A stretch of DNA of 64,000 nucleotides, taken from positions 124,001 through 188,000 of the forward strand of contig QXJR01000009.1 of NCBI GenBank assembly GCA_020975725.1, read 5' to 3'. Source of the DNA: Picocystis sp. L7 (taxonomy: Eukaryota > Chlorophyta > Picocystophyceae > Picocystales > Picocystaceae). The stretch's first letter is position 1. Every line of letters starts with the position of its first letter. A program made the translations under genes and the position numbers. Of this stretch, positions 18,875 through 30,000 are shown piece after piece. Under the pieces are notes generated by a model, which was not told where the DNA came from, ran no database searches, and saw only the letters and a list, made by a program, of their open reading frames with translations.

Positions 18875-18949
18875 GGTGGGTGATGCATCAGTACATGGGT
18901 AATTTGCAACTGATTATTCTTTGACGAAAAAATCTTTACTGCTGACACC
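18875..18949 (+). ncRNA. box C/D snoRNA resembling U16, candidate 18S rRNA guide
   Basis: 75 nt with terminal stem GGTG/CACC, box C TGATG at 18881, D' CTGA at 18910-18913, C' TTGACGA near 18921 and D CTGA at 18942-18945. The stretch TGGGTAATTTGC before D' is complementary to the universally conserved 18S sequence GCAAATTACCCA. By the box+5 rule it targets the first A of GCAAATT, the site guided by SNORD16 in human. The block TTGACGAAAA...CTTTACTG also recalls U16. Confidence 0.75.
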
Positions 18950-19140
18950 GACGCCATACTTCCTCTGATTGTGCACATGCTGTGCATTGAGCAATGCTGA
19001 CTGACAGTATTTGCTCCTTCTTTGCAGGTTGTGCAAGACGCTCTCCCTTTCCCTTGCGGTCGGGAGCGGAAAGCTCAAAGTCCATGGCGTTCGAAGAATG
19101 GACCTCTTTGCCCACTCTTTTTTCTGTTATTGAGGAAGAG

Positions 19141-22100
19141 CTAGATGTAAGAGGCAACACTTGCTTCGCTCCCGAGTGAGTACCCTGGGTGCTTTCCTGA
19201 CTTCACTGCCCTCTTTTCCCTTGCTTCTAATTCTGCGATTGTACGCCAGTCTTCTGGACGATTCAAAACTGTGAATGTGCGCACCAGAAAGTCAGGAAGA
19301 AGTGCGGCCACCGTCGTAAGGAGGCTCAACAACCACATTGATGGCATGGTACCCACGTAGTCCACGAAAAGGTAGTAGTAGTTAGCTTGTGTGACAGTCG
19401 GAGGAATAACACCAAAAACGATGAGGAAAATGTACCACGTAAGTAAGCTGCCCCACAAGGCTAGGTGGATGATCCAGTGGAAGTCGGAGATGATCAGTAC
19501 CAGCTGCAAAGTCACTGTCCAGAGGATGCTTCCCATCAATGTCATGCCTTCCCCCCACATGCCGATTGCCTTTCCGCTTGAGTTGACTAATGTACCACTT
19601 TCAGCAGCAACCATAAAGAAAAAAATAATGATGCTTTGAACGATTCCGTTCAAAAGCCAATAGCCAATAACTCTGTAAGAAAACATGCGGTTAAGCCTTC
19701 CATCGTTGTAGAGTTTTGGGAACTTCAGTGCGTATTTTGGGCCAATGTCCTTCTCCAGCGCACCGAACACAACACACGTGAAAGAAGTGAAAAACACGTT
19801 GTAGAGGGAGACTGTAAAATCGTTGTATATGAGCTGGCCAGAAAAGAAGGCCTGTGCGTTGAAGTAGAAAATTGTCAACCCTAGTACCAGGTTCTTGTAG
19901 AAGAAGTAAGTAATCATCTGGCATATTCTTCTGTAGTTGTACCTACCGTGAACCAGCAATAGCCTCTCCAAAAACCTAAATTGTGCAATTGCAAAGTCAG
20001 AGTTCATGACTGCCTGGCGCCCCTCCAATCCACTGATTCCGACCCCAATGTGGGCTGCTTGAATCATACCAACATCGTTTGCGCCATCTCCAATCGCTAG
20101 AGTCACAACTCCTGCTTCTTTGATCAGTTTGGTGACCAATGCTTTCTGAAGCGGGGACACACGGCAGCAGATGATTGATTTGCAATACTTCACTAGGCTC
20201 TCAAACTTATGCAGGTTTTCCAAAACCAAGCAATAGGCAAGCGCTTCGCCGTCCACAATGATGGCCATTTCAGTGCCATGCTCTTTGCAATTCTCGGCAA
20301 GCTCAAGACCTGATGCAATCTTTTGGCCTATATCCCTCGTACCTGCAACCATTCCAGAAGCATGAGAGGATGATGCAACGTCTTTGTCAAGAGTCAGCAC
20401 AAGTTCCTTCATGCCGACTTCAAGCAAACTGCAGGCATGGCCCACGTTGATGGCAGTTTCAATCTTGTCTCCCGTGAGCATCCAAATGGATATCCCTGCC
20501 CTACGGAGGTTGAAGATTGTTTCTGGCACACCATCCTGCAATTTATCTTCAATAGCTGTCGCCCCGAGAAGATACAAATCATTCTCTATTTTTTCTGCAG
20601 CCTCCATTAGTTTTGCTTCTCTGTCTACCATTGCACTCTGAGCCTGCTGAAATTCAAGAAGCCAAGACTCGAATTCCAGTGGGTCGAGTTCTTTCCTCGC
20701 TAGACATAATGTGCGAAGGCCTGCTCCCGCATAGTACCCCAGGTCCTCTGCAGTTGTCTTTGCGAATTCTCTTCCTTCGCTACCCAGGCGTTCGTATATG
20801 ACATTGTCGGCACCTTTGCAGTACAAGACAATCTGTCCACCTGTGTCCCTAAATATCACACTCATTCTCTTGCGCTCCGAATTAAACTCAAGGACAGCTA
20901 AAATCTCATATTCTACTACTGCTGCTGTCCCGTCCTCCTGCATCTCCTCGATGACAAGATGAGTGGGTGTTCTATCCGTGCAAAAGAAGCCAAATTGCTT
21001 AGCCGCCACAACCAGGGCATTTTCATCGGGAGACTCGCACTGGTACTTCACACTTTCCCTGGGGCCATCGGGTATGCCTGTATGACAAATCGCAAGCACT
21101 CTGAATGCTTCTCGCAGAAGGTTGGCATTTTCTTGTTTCCTCCACTCTCCGTTGGCAAGCCTTTCGTCCCTGAAATTAAAGTACTTGATCTTCTCCTCGT
21201 GGTGCAAGCCCGAGGGCAAAAGATCATCACCACGTTCCTTTGCAGTGGCAAGCTCAATCTCCGTTGCCCCTCGCCCATATCGAACACCAGCAATGGAAAA
21301 CTTGAAGAACTCCATCTTGTTTTGGGTGAGAGTGCCAGTTTTGTCACTAAGAATGGTATGTACCATGCCAAGCTCCTCGTTCAAGTTGGATGTGCGCGCT
21401 TGCGCGCGTGTGTCTGTTTCCTCACAATAAAGCTCTATATCATAATTGATAAAGATCATTGATTGAAACACTTTGACAATCTCGACACTGACGTACAGTG
21501 ATATCGGTATGAAGTATCCATACAGCACAAAGGAAGTAAGCCATTGCAACACCCCAACAACAGCAGGTTTGCTTGGGTTGAATATGTCACCTTCCCCTGG
21601 AGGCGTGTCTATATACCACATGCGTGCACCAAGGTCACCCGTCCATACCCCAAAGAAGATGCCAGTAACGAAGCAAAGGGCAACAAGTAGGACAAGCATC
21701 GAAAGTACTATCTTATCAAGCCTTTTCTCTATCTGACTACGCTTGAAACGAGGGACGGTGGCATTCTTCATGATCTTTGTTTCTATGCCTGTGTAAAGCA
21801 CCAACCCAACTGCAGTTCTAGTATTCTTCAGTTGCGAGCCCCGCAAAAGAATATTGCTTGGCACAAGTGGTATTTCCTTGTCCTCCTCTATGGACATGCT
21901 CCCAGTAAAAGTGTACAGCGAGTTATTAGGCTGTTCGTAGGTCAAAGTTGCCGAGAAGGACTGTGCTGCTTCAGCACTGCTCACTGCCCAAGTCTCTTTC
22001 ACGCCCCGCTTGATTTTGAGGTTCGTTTCCCCATCCAGATTGGCCGTCAAAATGTAGCAGTTTCCTCCCGGGTTCGTGGCAGATAGTAGGAGTACGTCCG

Positions 22101-22554
22101 CAGGAATCATGCTGTTGTCTTCGATCTTCACGAAATCTCCTACTTGGATATCCTTTTTCGGAATCCTTTCGAACGCGTCTCCTCGAAGCGCCAGCACGGG
22201 CTCTGCGTTCTCCTTTTTATCTGCTTTGTACCGCTGGTAATCTTCGATGGCTTCCTTGACCATCGACACACCGATCACAAACACGAGAGGCATGATGGCC
22301 GACCACGGTTGGACCGGTGAGATGGGTGTGAGTGAGAGTGCAGCAATGACGGTGAAGTACACGTTGGCCACCCTTCTGTACTGTTCGAAGAGTCCTTTGG
22401 GAAGATACGTGAGCAGTGTGTACTTGGTTGTGTGGACGGTGTTGTCCGGATATTCTTCTCTCTCTTCCTCTTCCGTCGCATCTGGTCCCACTCGCACCAC
22501 CCGGGGTTGCCCTTCCACCGGCTGAGTGTGCGCCAGCAACTGCTTGAGCTTCAT
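19141..22554 (-). CDS. P4-type ATPase, aminophospholipid flippase
   Basis: A 1,137-residue flippase of the ALA/ATP8 family that moves phospholipids from the outer to the cytosolic leaflet, usually with a CDC50 partner. It opens with the typical YPDNTVHTTKYTLLTYLPKG. It carries LDGETNLK near 176, the P4 transmembrane-4 motif PISLYVS near 350, the phosphorylated aspartate in DKTGTLT at D404, KGADNVI, and the hinge GDGANDVGMIQAAHIGVGISG. Ten membrane segments fit the family. The start is the first ATG at 22554; the frame upstream begins only with TTG. Codon use is GC-richer at the 5' end than at the 3' end. It is convergent with the snoRNA host gene. Confidence 0.96.
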   Translation of the reverse strand: MKLKQLLAHTQPVEGQPRVVRVGPDATEEEEREEYPDNTVHTTKYTLLTYLPKGLFEQYRRVANVYFTVIAALSLTPISPVQPWSAIMPLVFVIGVSMVKEAIEDYQRYKADKKENAEPVLALRGDAFERIPKKDIQVGDFVKIEDNSMIPADVLLLSATNPGGNCYILTANLDGETNLKIKRGVKETWAVSSAEAAQSFSATLTYEQPNNSLYTFTGSMSIEEDKEIPLVPSNILLRGSQLKNTRTAVGLVLYTGIETKIMKNATVPRFKRSQIEKRLDKIVLSMLVLLVALCFVTGIFFGVWTGDLGARMWYIDTPPGEGDIFNPSKPAVVGVLQWLTSFVLYGYFIPISLYVSVEIVKVFQSMIFINYDIELYCEETDTRAQARTSNLNEELGMVHTILSDKTGTLTQNKMEFFKFSIAGVRYGRGATEIELATAKERGDDLLPSGLHHEEKIKYFNFRDERLANGEWRKQENANLLREAFRVLAICHTGIPDGPRESVKYQCESPDENALVVAAKQFGFFCTDRTPTHLVIEEMQEDGTAAVVEYEILAVLEFNSERKRMSVIFRDTGGQIVLYCKGADNVIYERLGSEGREFAKTTAEDLGYYAGAGLRTLCLARKELDPLEFESWLLEFQQAQSAMVDREAKLMEAAEKIENDLYLLGATAIEDKLQDGVPETIFNLRRAGISIWMLTGDKIETAINVGHACSLLEVGMKELVLTLDKDVASSSHASGMVAGTRDIGQKIASGLELAENCKEHGTEMAIIVDGEALAYCLVLENLHKFESLVKYCKSIICCRVSPLQKALVTKLIKEAGVVTLAIGDGANDVGMIQAAHIGVGISGLEGRQAVMNSDFAIAQFRFLERLLLVHGRYNYRRICQMITYFFYKNLVLGLTIFYFNAQAFFSGQLIYNDFTVSLYNVFFTSFTCVVFGALEKDIGPKYALKFPKLYNDGRLNRMFSYRVIGYWLLNGIVQSIIIFFFMVAAESGTLVNSSGKAIGMWGEGMTLMGSILWTVTLQLVLIISDFHWIIHLALWGSLLTWYIFLIVFGVIPPTVTQANYYYLFVDYVGTMPSMWLLSLLTTVAALLPDFLVRTFTVLNRPEDWRTIAELEAREKRAVKSGKHPGYSLGSEASVASYI

Positions 22555-24438
22555 GTCACGCAGGAGCCACTCCTCGCCCCTTTTCTGTTCACCGCGGAGT
22601 CGTTGGTGTTCACCCCCTCCCAAGCGGCCGAACAGCTATCACGAACACAGACCAATCACGCGACAACTAGAGTGCCCGCAGTGCTCGTTGGCCCGAAACC
22701 GACCCCGTCGGATGTCTTGGGGTCACCCCGACATTCCGCACTCGTCGGGGTATGCCAGGGACCCTCAGAATCGAACTGGACCGAAACGAACAGTTGTCCT
22801 ACGAGGAGCATGTCCCGCAGAGGACAGGGGATCGCTGATTTCGGCCAACTTGAAAAGGCTCAAGCCGCCGAGCTACCCAATCTTGTGGAGAAGAGTTGTC
22901 GAACAAGCGAGAGATGGATGACCCATGTTGGAAGGAGGTCAAGATGGCGGAATCTCTACCTCAAAATGGACGCACGAGCTCAACAAAGCGACATATAGCT
23001 ACAATAACCGACGAGTTCGACAATGGGATATTGCTCAAGGGAAAAGTACGTCCTACTACACAATCTATCATAGGCATCTCTGGGTAGATTCAATTTGACA
23101 ATAGCAAGAGGCGTGCGCACATGTTAGGCATGTGCGAACCGAGGATTGCTCAATAAATCTATCCACGATGAGGGACGAATCAGACCGCCAACATTGGCAA
23201 AGCACCTTTGAACACACAACGACAACTAACGTTGCCTTGTTTGCACGTTCAACAAGACCTACATGTAATATTCCGACAACACTTGCTAATACGCAAGATT
23301 TTTCATGCATTCGATTGGACTATAGCATGGGAATGACCATCAAGTGTATCGATGTTGTCTTTTCGATGAAGGCTCTTGGCATGGGCATTTTGCACATATA
23401 AATTGCAACAAGCAATGATGCGAAGAACCAGACGGAGTATTGCCAAGGCTTCCGTCTAAATCATTTGTTTGACAGTAATGGTGCATGCGCAAGATTACAA
23501 TTTCTTGTACCAATTCTCAAGCACTTGATCCGTGTTCATTGTGGATCATCAAAAGCAAAAAGTATGCCCTATCCGTATTCATTATGTTGCCAAACATTCG
23601 TTTGCGGCACGATTTGCCATCTTCGCCAACAAAAGGGAAGCGAACTTGGGATGAAAAGCAAAATCAACATTTCGTATCTAGCATTAAGTTGCTTTGTTCC
23701 ATGCAGGACACCGTGTATTCGAAAATTTGAAGTGGTGCAACGTCAAATAGCATCATGGCTTTCCTTGCAGTGGAGCAAGGGTTGCCAATCGTTAGTGTCC
23801 TTCAGTTCATGGAGATCAAAATTTTGGGCATTGGCGTGAGATGATCCTGGGTGGGTTGGGAGACAGCCAAACGCTATCGAGGGACCACAATGGGGAACAT
23901 TCTCAATGTGACCGCGTATGGCAAAGATGGGAACACACGGTACATTCTTACTTGAACTTGCCAAGCAAAAAACTTTGATCAATCCAAGGCGCTCACAAGG
24001 CCAATACACAGGATTAAATCAGGAGCTGAAATCAATTTTGAAATGTCAGCATAGCAAACAACAACGTCCTGTGTTGGTCTTGATTTATGGCGGCTTTCTG
24101 GCTCGTCCTTGTTCGACATCAATAAGTGTGCCATAAACTAAACATGCAGTTGGCTGCATGTTTGATCTGGGCATATAGATGATGATAGTTATGAAAACCC
24201 TAATATTGCCAAAACTAGAGTACCATAAGGCTGCATGCATCCAAAATTGCAAGATAGCAAGACGCAGTATCGACTTGCACTGCCATGCTGAGGCTCAAGA
24301 AACCACCAGCAAACCTCAACCGTTGAGATTACGTCTACTCCATTGCAACTAGATTCATAACCTGAAATACGCATCTCATCCAGTGGCTTTGAGGATGAAA
24401 ATTTTTGCAAAAAGCTGAAGCACTTGTTCCAGCTTTGA
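22555..24438. other. P4-ATPase upstream region and AT-richer gene-free tract
   Basis: About 1.9 kb. The first 350 bp are GC-rich promoter sequence. From about 22,880 the composition shifts to AT-richer. Around 22,905-23,050 a short plus-strand stretch faintly resembles the start of a Ty1/copia reverse transcriptase, so part of this may be a broken, old LTR-retrotransposon copy. No gene, terminal repeats or RNA gene was recognised. Confidence 0.3.
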
Positions 24439-27081
24439 TCAGCCCACTGACCCCGACTGGCTTCGATCGGCGTTGTTGTCTACATTCTCTGCCAAGGAGG
24501 CAGTCTGAAGAAGCTTGTCTTTAGAATTGATTGGAGAATAGGATAAGTCATGATCTATCCCACCACTGACGGAAAGCTTGTAACTATAAAACTTGTGCAA
24601 GGAAAACAAGATCATGATAAGGAATACAAGTTGTGACCAGAGCAAAAAAGCAGAACCAACGATGATTTTACGAACCCTCATATCAGTCACGTCGCTGCAC
24701 ATCTGAAGGACATTCCATCCACAAATTTCTTCATCGGAGAAGTAGGGAATATTGAAGCAGAGCTCCGCAAAACCTACATTTGTGAATCGAGCATCATCGA
24801 CAGTCTTGCATAGTGTTTGCAAGCTTATCTGTGCAACAAGAACGATCCAACCAACCGCAAAGAGCACGGCAGCTACATTGATAGCCAACAAAGTAAAGCC
24901 AGCCGAGCCGATCAGTATACGGAACTGATTGTTCTTCACAAACGTAAAACCTCCCAGGTAGTTTCGCATACGAATGCTTCCTAAGACATGGACGTATTCG
25001 CCACTGCTAAAAAACAGGATCAAGACTGAAATAGTGTCCAAGAGAACTATGAGAGCCAGCCCCACAGTTATAAGTATTTCGATGACTTTGATGGAACTGG
25101 TCTTTTGTGCCGCATCGGCGATCGCAGACAGAACGCTCGAGGTGAGCATGACATGGAGCCCCAAAATAACTAGCACCATTCCAGCAATGAGCATTGTCCC
25201 TGCCAACAGAACATAGAGAACATTGGTCCAACTTGCCTTTTCTTCGTCAGTGTCCGAAACCACTTCAATGGGAACATCTGATCCAAAAGACGCCACACTT
25301 TCTTGCATATCCCCAGTTGGCTTGTCTGAAGTCAAACCTTCAACGACTTTCTCTTGGCCCAGATACGCGGAATCAGGTTTCTCCAGTTGAACATCACACA
25401 TTTTCTTCTCGTTCTTCTTAAAGAAACGTGACATGTCTCTTATATTGAGCACTTGCACAGGGTTTTCATGCCGCAGCAGCACTGGCAAGAAAAGCAAAAA
25501 GGTTATTAATATGCTAAAAATGAAAGAACCCACCGAGATTCCAATGATATAATCGGCGAGCATGCCTGCGTGGGCCCATACAAAAGGTCCAGGCACTGGG
25601 TCCAGTTCCTTGATGTCTTGTGGACAAGTAAGAAGGCTTATATTTGGCGAGAAGATGGGCGCAACACGCTGAGACATCCACTTGTACGTGTACTGCCGGT
25701 ACAGTGGTCCAGTTATCTTGGGAAAGGACACATACGAAGAGTTTGAAAAGGGCTTTGCAACCGGTGGTCCAGCACCATCATACTCTGCCTGATCCAAGAA
25801 GCCCGCAAGAGGCCCCAGTTTCAACGCTGTCTCAAGTATTTCATACGCCCTATTTTCTGGGCAGTCCACATACTCGTTCAGTGCCTCGTTGAGGCAGTTG
25901 ATCGTGACCGGTGCAGTCTGAAGGGGGGCTCCCCACTGTCCCGGAAACATGGCCCATTCAAAATCTGTGAGATTATTCTCAACAATTTCATCGATGGGGG
26001 GGATGTACCTGACATTTTCTGGAGAAGGCACAAACTTTTTGTCGCTGGATGCTGTCCGGTCTGCAACAAAAATCCCGCCAAAGTTACCAAGGCCGATGGG
26101 GAACTCTGATTTGCCATGCGTCCCATTGAAGAGGGCATAAACCAGCAAGTCGCTGGGTTCATAGTAGTTCCCGTGTCCATCCAAGTTTGAGTATGCAACA
26201 GGGTGTCCATCTTCTGTAGGGCATTGTCCTGCCTCGCAGTTGCGAGTTTCGAACCACGAGTGTTGGGAATAAGCCGTTTGCATCATCTGTCCGTTACTCT
26301 TGCAGACCAGGACTGATACACGACACCAGTCACTTTCGTGCACTCCCGTAGGGCACATGAGATACTGCAACCGTTCTACTTCCTCATCTGCATTGATCAC
26401 GAACTCTTGATTGGAGCAACCGTTCCAGCTGTAATACAGGTTGAAGTTATACAGCCACAGGTCCTCACCCAGATCTTCCACTGTGTAGTAGATGTTGGCT
26501 TGAGATTGGCCATTCTCATCGAAAGGCGCTCCCGCCAGGATTTCATTCATCTCTGCCTCAATCAATTTCGTACTGTTTAAGATGGTGACGTAGGACCTTG
26601 GAAGGAGCATGAGGCCTTGCATCCCTAGATCGAAGCCCTGGACGTCCTTGTAGCTGGAGTTGAAGTCTGGCAGAGTGTCCCAGAGCCGCATGTCTGCCTT
26701 CTCATACCATTGACCTGGATCGATCAAGAAGTGCTTTTCGAGTGGATGAAAATTCACTACAGGTGCGTATTCCCAGGCAATCTGCTTGGCATCTTCAAGA
26801 GTGGGTTTTTCAGCACCTTCTAGGAAGGGAGGACACACGGGCATGGGCAAGTTCTGCGGTGGCATGGGTACATCGCAAGTGGGACCGGAGGTGACGGTGT
26901 TGGTGAACCTGCCTTCCACACGCACCATTTGCAGGAGGATCCATCCTGCAACGACGTTCCACCACGTTTTGTTGCATCCCACGGCCGCCTTCCTGTCCTT
27001 CCGCTCGGGTGTCGGTTGGTTGGCATTCTGCCGCCCTTCGTCGAACCACTCTCCCGCCTCTTTCTCCGTGCCGACCTCCAT
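24439..27081 (-). CDS. multi-pass membrane protein with a Vps62-like ectodomain
   Basis: 880 residues from ATG 27081. An N-terminal hydrophobic segment (TWWNVVAGWILLQM, near residue 45) is a signal anchor. A large domain follows (about 90-500) with APVVNFHPLEKHFLIDPGQWY, YYTVEDLG, FNLYYSWNGCSNQEFV and YSQHSWFE, which resembles the Vps62/DUF946 domain of plants and fungi. After it come five hydrophobic helices between about 530 and 840, with a Cys-rich loop before the last and an Asp/Ser-rich tail. Possible N-glycosylation sites (NSS, NSTK, NGTHG, NLTD) support a lumenal or extracellular ectodomain. Function is unknown. The frame extends to 27432, but that part looks like promoter. Confidence 0.75.
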   Translation of the reverse strand: MEVGTEKEAGEWFDEGRQNANQPTPERKDRKAAVGCNKTWWNVVAGWILLQMVRVEGRFTNTVTSGPTCDVPMPPQNLPMPVCPPFLEGAEKPTLEDAKQIAWEYAPVVNFHPLEKHFLIDPGQWYEKADMRLWDTLPDFNSSYKDVQGFDLGMQGLMLLPRSYVTILNSTKLIEAEMNEILAGAPFDENGQSQANIYYTVEDLGEDLWLYNFNLYYSWNGCSNQEFVINADEEVERLQYLMCPTGVHESDWCRVSVLVCKSNGQMMQTAYSQHSWFETRNCEAGQCPTEDGHPVAYSNLDGHGNYYEPSDLLVYALFNGTHGKSEFPIGLGNFGGIFVADRTASSDKKFVPSPENVRYIPPIDEIVENNLTDFEWAMFPGQWGAPLQTAPVTINCLNEALNEYVDCPENRAYEILETALKLGPLAGFLDQAEYDGAGPPVAKPFSNSSYVSFPKITGPLYRQYTYKWMSQRVAPIFSPNISLLTCPQDIKELDPVPGPFVWAHAGMLADYIIGISVGSFIFSILITFLLFLPVLLRHENPVQVLNIRDMSRFFKKNEKKMCDVQLEKPDSAYLGQEKVVEGLTSDKPTGDMQESVASFGSDVPIEVVSDTDEEKASWTNVLYVLLAGTMLIAGMVLVILGLHVMLTSSVLSAIADAAQKTSSIKVIEILITVGLALIVLLDTISVLILFFSSGEYVHVLGSIRMRNYLGGFTFVKNNQFRILIGSAGFTLLAINVAAVLFAVGWIVLVAQISLQTLCKTVDDARFTNVGFAELCFNIPYFSDEEICGWNVLQMCSDVTDMRVRKIIVGSAFLLWSQLVFLIMILFSLHKFYSYKLSVSGGIDHDLSYSPINSKDKLLQTASLAENVDNNADRSQSGSVG

Positions 27082-30000
27082 AATGCGCACAGAAGCCCTC
27101 CGAACCCGCTCGATCGAGGACTTGTGCGATGGAAGGCGTTTTACAAAGAAAAACGAACAGCACAAAGGACGGCGGAGGCAGGTGTCGTTGTGACATTCAC
27201 AAAGGCGGAGGCGGGTGGCGTTTACGGGAAACGGGAGTTTCTTCTCCGATGGAGGACGGAAGGGTACCGTCGGTTCCAGGTCGATCGCGCGGGACACGTC
27301 GAATTTGGGATGGACGAGAAACGCGTAGCCGACGTGTATACACGGGAGGTTAAAGACAAGCAAGTGTGCGACGAGCCATCGTGGATGGGCGTTGCTAGAC
27401 ATGAGCGAAACCCTTTTCCTCCTCGAGGCCACGTGTTCCTACCCTCGCATCCCCCAACCGTTGGCCAACTGGATCGGGGAATTTCAGAGGAAGAGAAATC
27501 AGCCTAATTTTCCATCCGAACAATACTACCTGGGACGAATCGATTCTACCACAGGGATGATGATCACATCCTCCAACAACACCGCGATGCTTGGAGGAGC
27601 CTGCCGCAAAGAGAAATTCATTATGCTACGTGGAGGGTATGTATGCAACGCCGCGAATGACAACGCAAAAAGCAAAAACGCATCGTTTGAGGAAGCCTTA
27701 TGGAAGCGCATCATCGACGCTTCCGAGAGTCCCACATCCTTTCACAACGGAAATATCATGCTTCGCGCTTATTAGTGCTACAGACGTTTGGTGAACGGTA
27801 GTATCGTGAGCAAGTCATACATGGTCCTTGTGTGGGATGTAGTTGGCAAGCTTTGAGCTCTTAAACCCGTTCACAATGAGCGCCTTAGAGAGATAGACAT
27901 GTATGTTGCAACAAGCGGCTTTGTTGGTGCATCACTCATAGACCGGATGTTCGTCAATATGGCTTGTTGTCCCTCAAGATTGGAACAATGCTTTTCATGC
28001 GGAATGACTAGGATGATGGGTGAGCACTCCCGTCGAACACCCCGTGAGATGACCTCAAAGTTTGGGAGAAAAGGCCATGGTTTTGAGAGTTATACCTAGT
28101 CGTTTGTGGATTGGTGGACATTGCCGGGACCAAGTCCCACTCGAGTTGCTCTCGGAATTCATCAGTGCACCTGAAAGTCACGCCCTCGGGTACTTTTGCA
28201 ACCTGTCATGGCATACCTCTAGCGGCCCTGGTAAAAGTGGGTGGCAAAGAGGGTGGGATGATTTACCCCGAATGGGTCGCAATATCCGCACGCAACCTTA
28301 GGCATTGTACAACTTTGCGCTAGAATGACCCATCCTCTAGGTCAATGGCAGTATTTCACCATGCCTTCACCCAGGCCTATCGCCTGGTAGGTCGAAGATG
28401 TGGACGCCAAACTGAGATTCGAAGTAGACCGAGACTCCTTGGATTCACGGCTCGCCCCTTAAATTGATCGCCATTGTAGAGTATCCGCCCAACCGGTGTG
28501 CAATGTCGACGCTTAGATTGACTTGCTTGCAGACAATGCCCGAGCCTATGCTAATCTGAATTGTTTTTTGCGAATCACGGAGAGAGGTCGGAGTATTGCA
28601 TACCATGACGAGTGAATCGCTAGAGTTTTCCAAACCGACAATTGATGAGCACGTATATTTCAAGTACACCATTCAAGGTTTGCTTTCTAGAGTACTTTCC
28701 TCCGTATATTACGCGCTTTGAGCAAGAGGGCTTTGCAATTGCAAAGACGACTAGGCAACAATGGATCAAGGCAAAAACATAACCCCAACATTCCTCCCTC
28801 GACATATAGGGAATGGAAGGCATCCTTAGCTTGCAAGAAAAGAGCGACCATATGCGTGACGTAGAAACATCCTCGTTAGAGACAAATGCAACCACTCAAG
28901 TTTTGCAAAGACAAGATGTATCCAAGGACCAACGTTGGAACGTTCCTTGGAAATTGTCGCATCGGCTTGGAGTTGGTCGCTTTGGAATTCATCATCAAGG
29001 ACTTAGGACGCGAGATGGTTTCCCAAGTGAAGGTAACGGATGCGGGCGGTTTGCTTTGACACACTTGACTCACCCGTGCCTTCTACAATTAGACTAAGTT
29101 GTTCTTATGACGGTGGCGGACAAATCAAGAGGGAGGTCTTGTAGACATCGACTTTTCCAACGCGATCTATGTCTTCTTAGATCGTACTTTGGAGACCACA
29201 AGTATCAGTTGCTCCATACACATGCTTGAGACCGTGGACTTGCACAAACCGATCTCTGTTTAACCCCGTGTCGACATTGTTCAAGACGCTTCACAAAATA
29301 TGGAATTGTGGAGTCTTAAGCGATCAGGCATGTTATAAAATCATGTGCGAAGTGGATTGCCTTCGGGACTCTTGAAAGGCCTACCTCCTATAGAACTAAT
29401 GGTGGAGGATTCATTGTTGCTAGGGAACGAAAAAAGTTTTAGTCCCAAGCGGCAAACTTGAGGGGGGTGTAGATTCTGTCCTACCAGTTGCGCGATCAAA
29501 AACCCACCCACGTCATTGCAATATCGGACGAGTACTTGCTTTCGAATTCATTTTACAAAAGCGTTGGAGTGATGCTTGGCACAAGGGACAAGCTTGGCGG
29601 ATATTGCGGAGACGAGCGCTACACGCAAAAGCTCTAGGCAAGCACTAAGGCCACTTGCCTCTTGTTTTGTCGTTTTTTCCTAGCGCTTTGGAGCGAAGAT
29701 TGAACGTGTCGAGAACTTGCAAGGCACTTCATTACAAGGGGTGAAACGCATGTTGGCAAGATTCGTAGCCTGGATGTCATCATTTCGAGTATACTTTGAC
29801 GCGTGATGCTTGCTCTTGCAAACGAGCTCCATCATTCCCGGCACCTTTGTTGTCCGAGACTTCGGGACGATTGGGGGGGGGGGGGGTACCAAAGGCGGCA
29901 ACTCGTTGCTTCGGCCAACACATATATCTTTTGTCAAGTGCAATCGTCAGAAAGCAAGGCAAGGACATCCGAGCATCCGTTTCTATGTTTCATTATACGA

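Larger units (their letters stand above)
18513..19140 (+). ncRNA. spliced non-coding host transcript of three box C/D snoRNAs
   Basis: No protein frame covers this 0.6 kb. I infer exon 1 ending at 18522 (AAG/GTAAGT), intron 1 18523-18718 (branch CTGAC, acceptor TGTAG), exon 2 18719-18757 (ends AAAG/GTAAGC) and intron 2 18758-19027 (branch CTGAC near 18996, acceptor CTTTGCAG), then exon 3 from 19028. Intron 1 carries one snoRNA and intron 2 carries two. Exons are short and non-coding, as in UHG-type host genes. The 5' end is set from the TATA box and the 3' end is unknown; exon 3 runs toward, and may overlap, the P4-ATPase 3' end. The alternative is introns in a very long HCAR 3' UTR. Confidence 0.65.

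Noticed and set aside
27392-27775. 127-residue plus-strand open frame
   Set aside because: No recognisable family, sits at the edge of the gene-free tract and overlaps the promoter of the Vps62-like gene.
29873-29886. G14 run as a possible G-quadruplex or regulatory site
   Set aside because: A single homopolymer in a gene-free tract with no gene nearby; noted only as composition.
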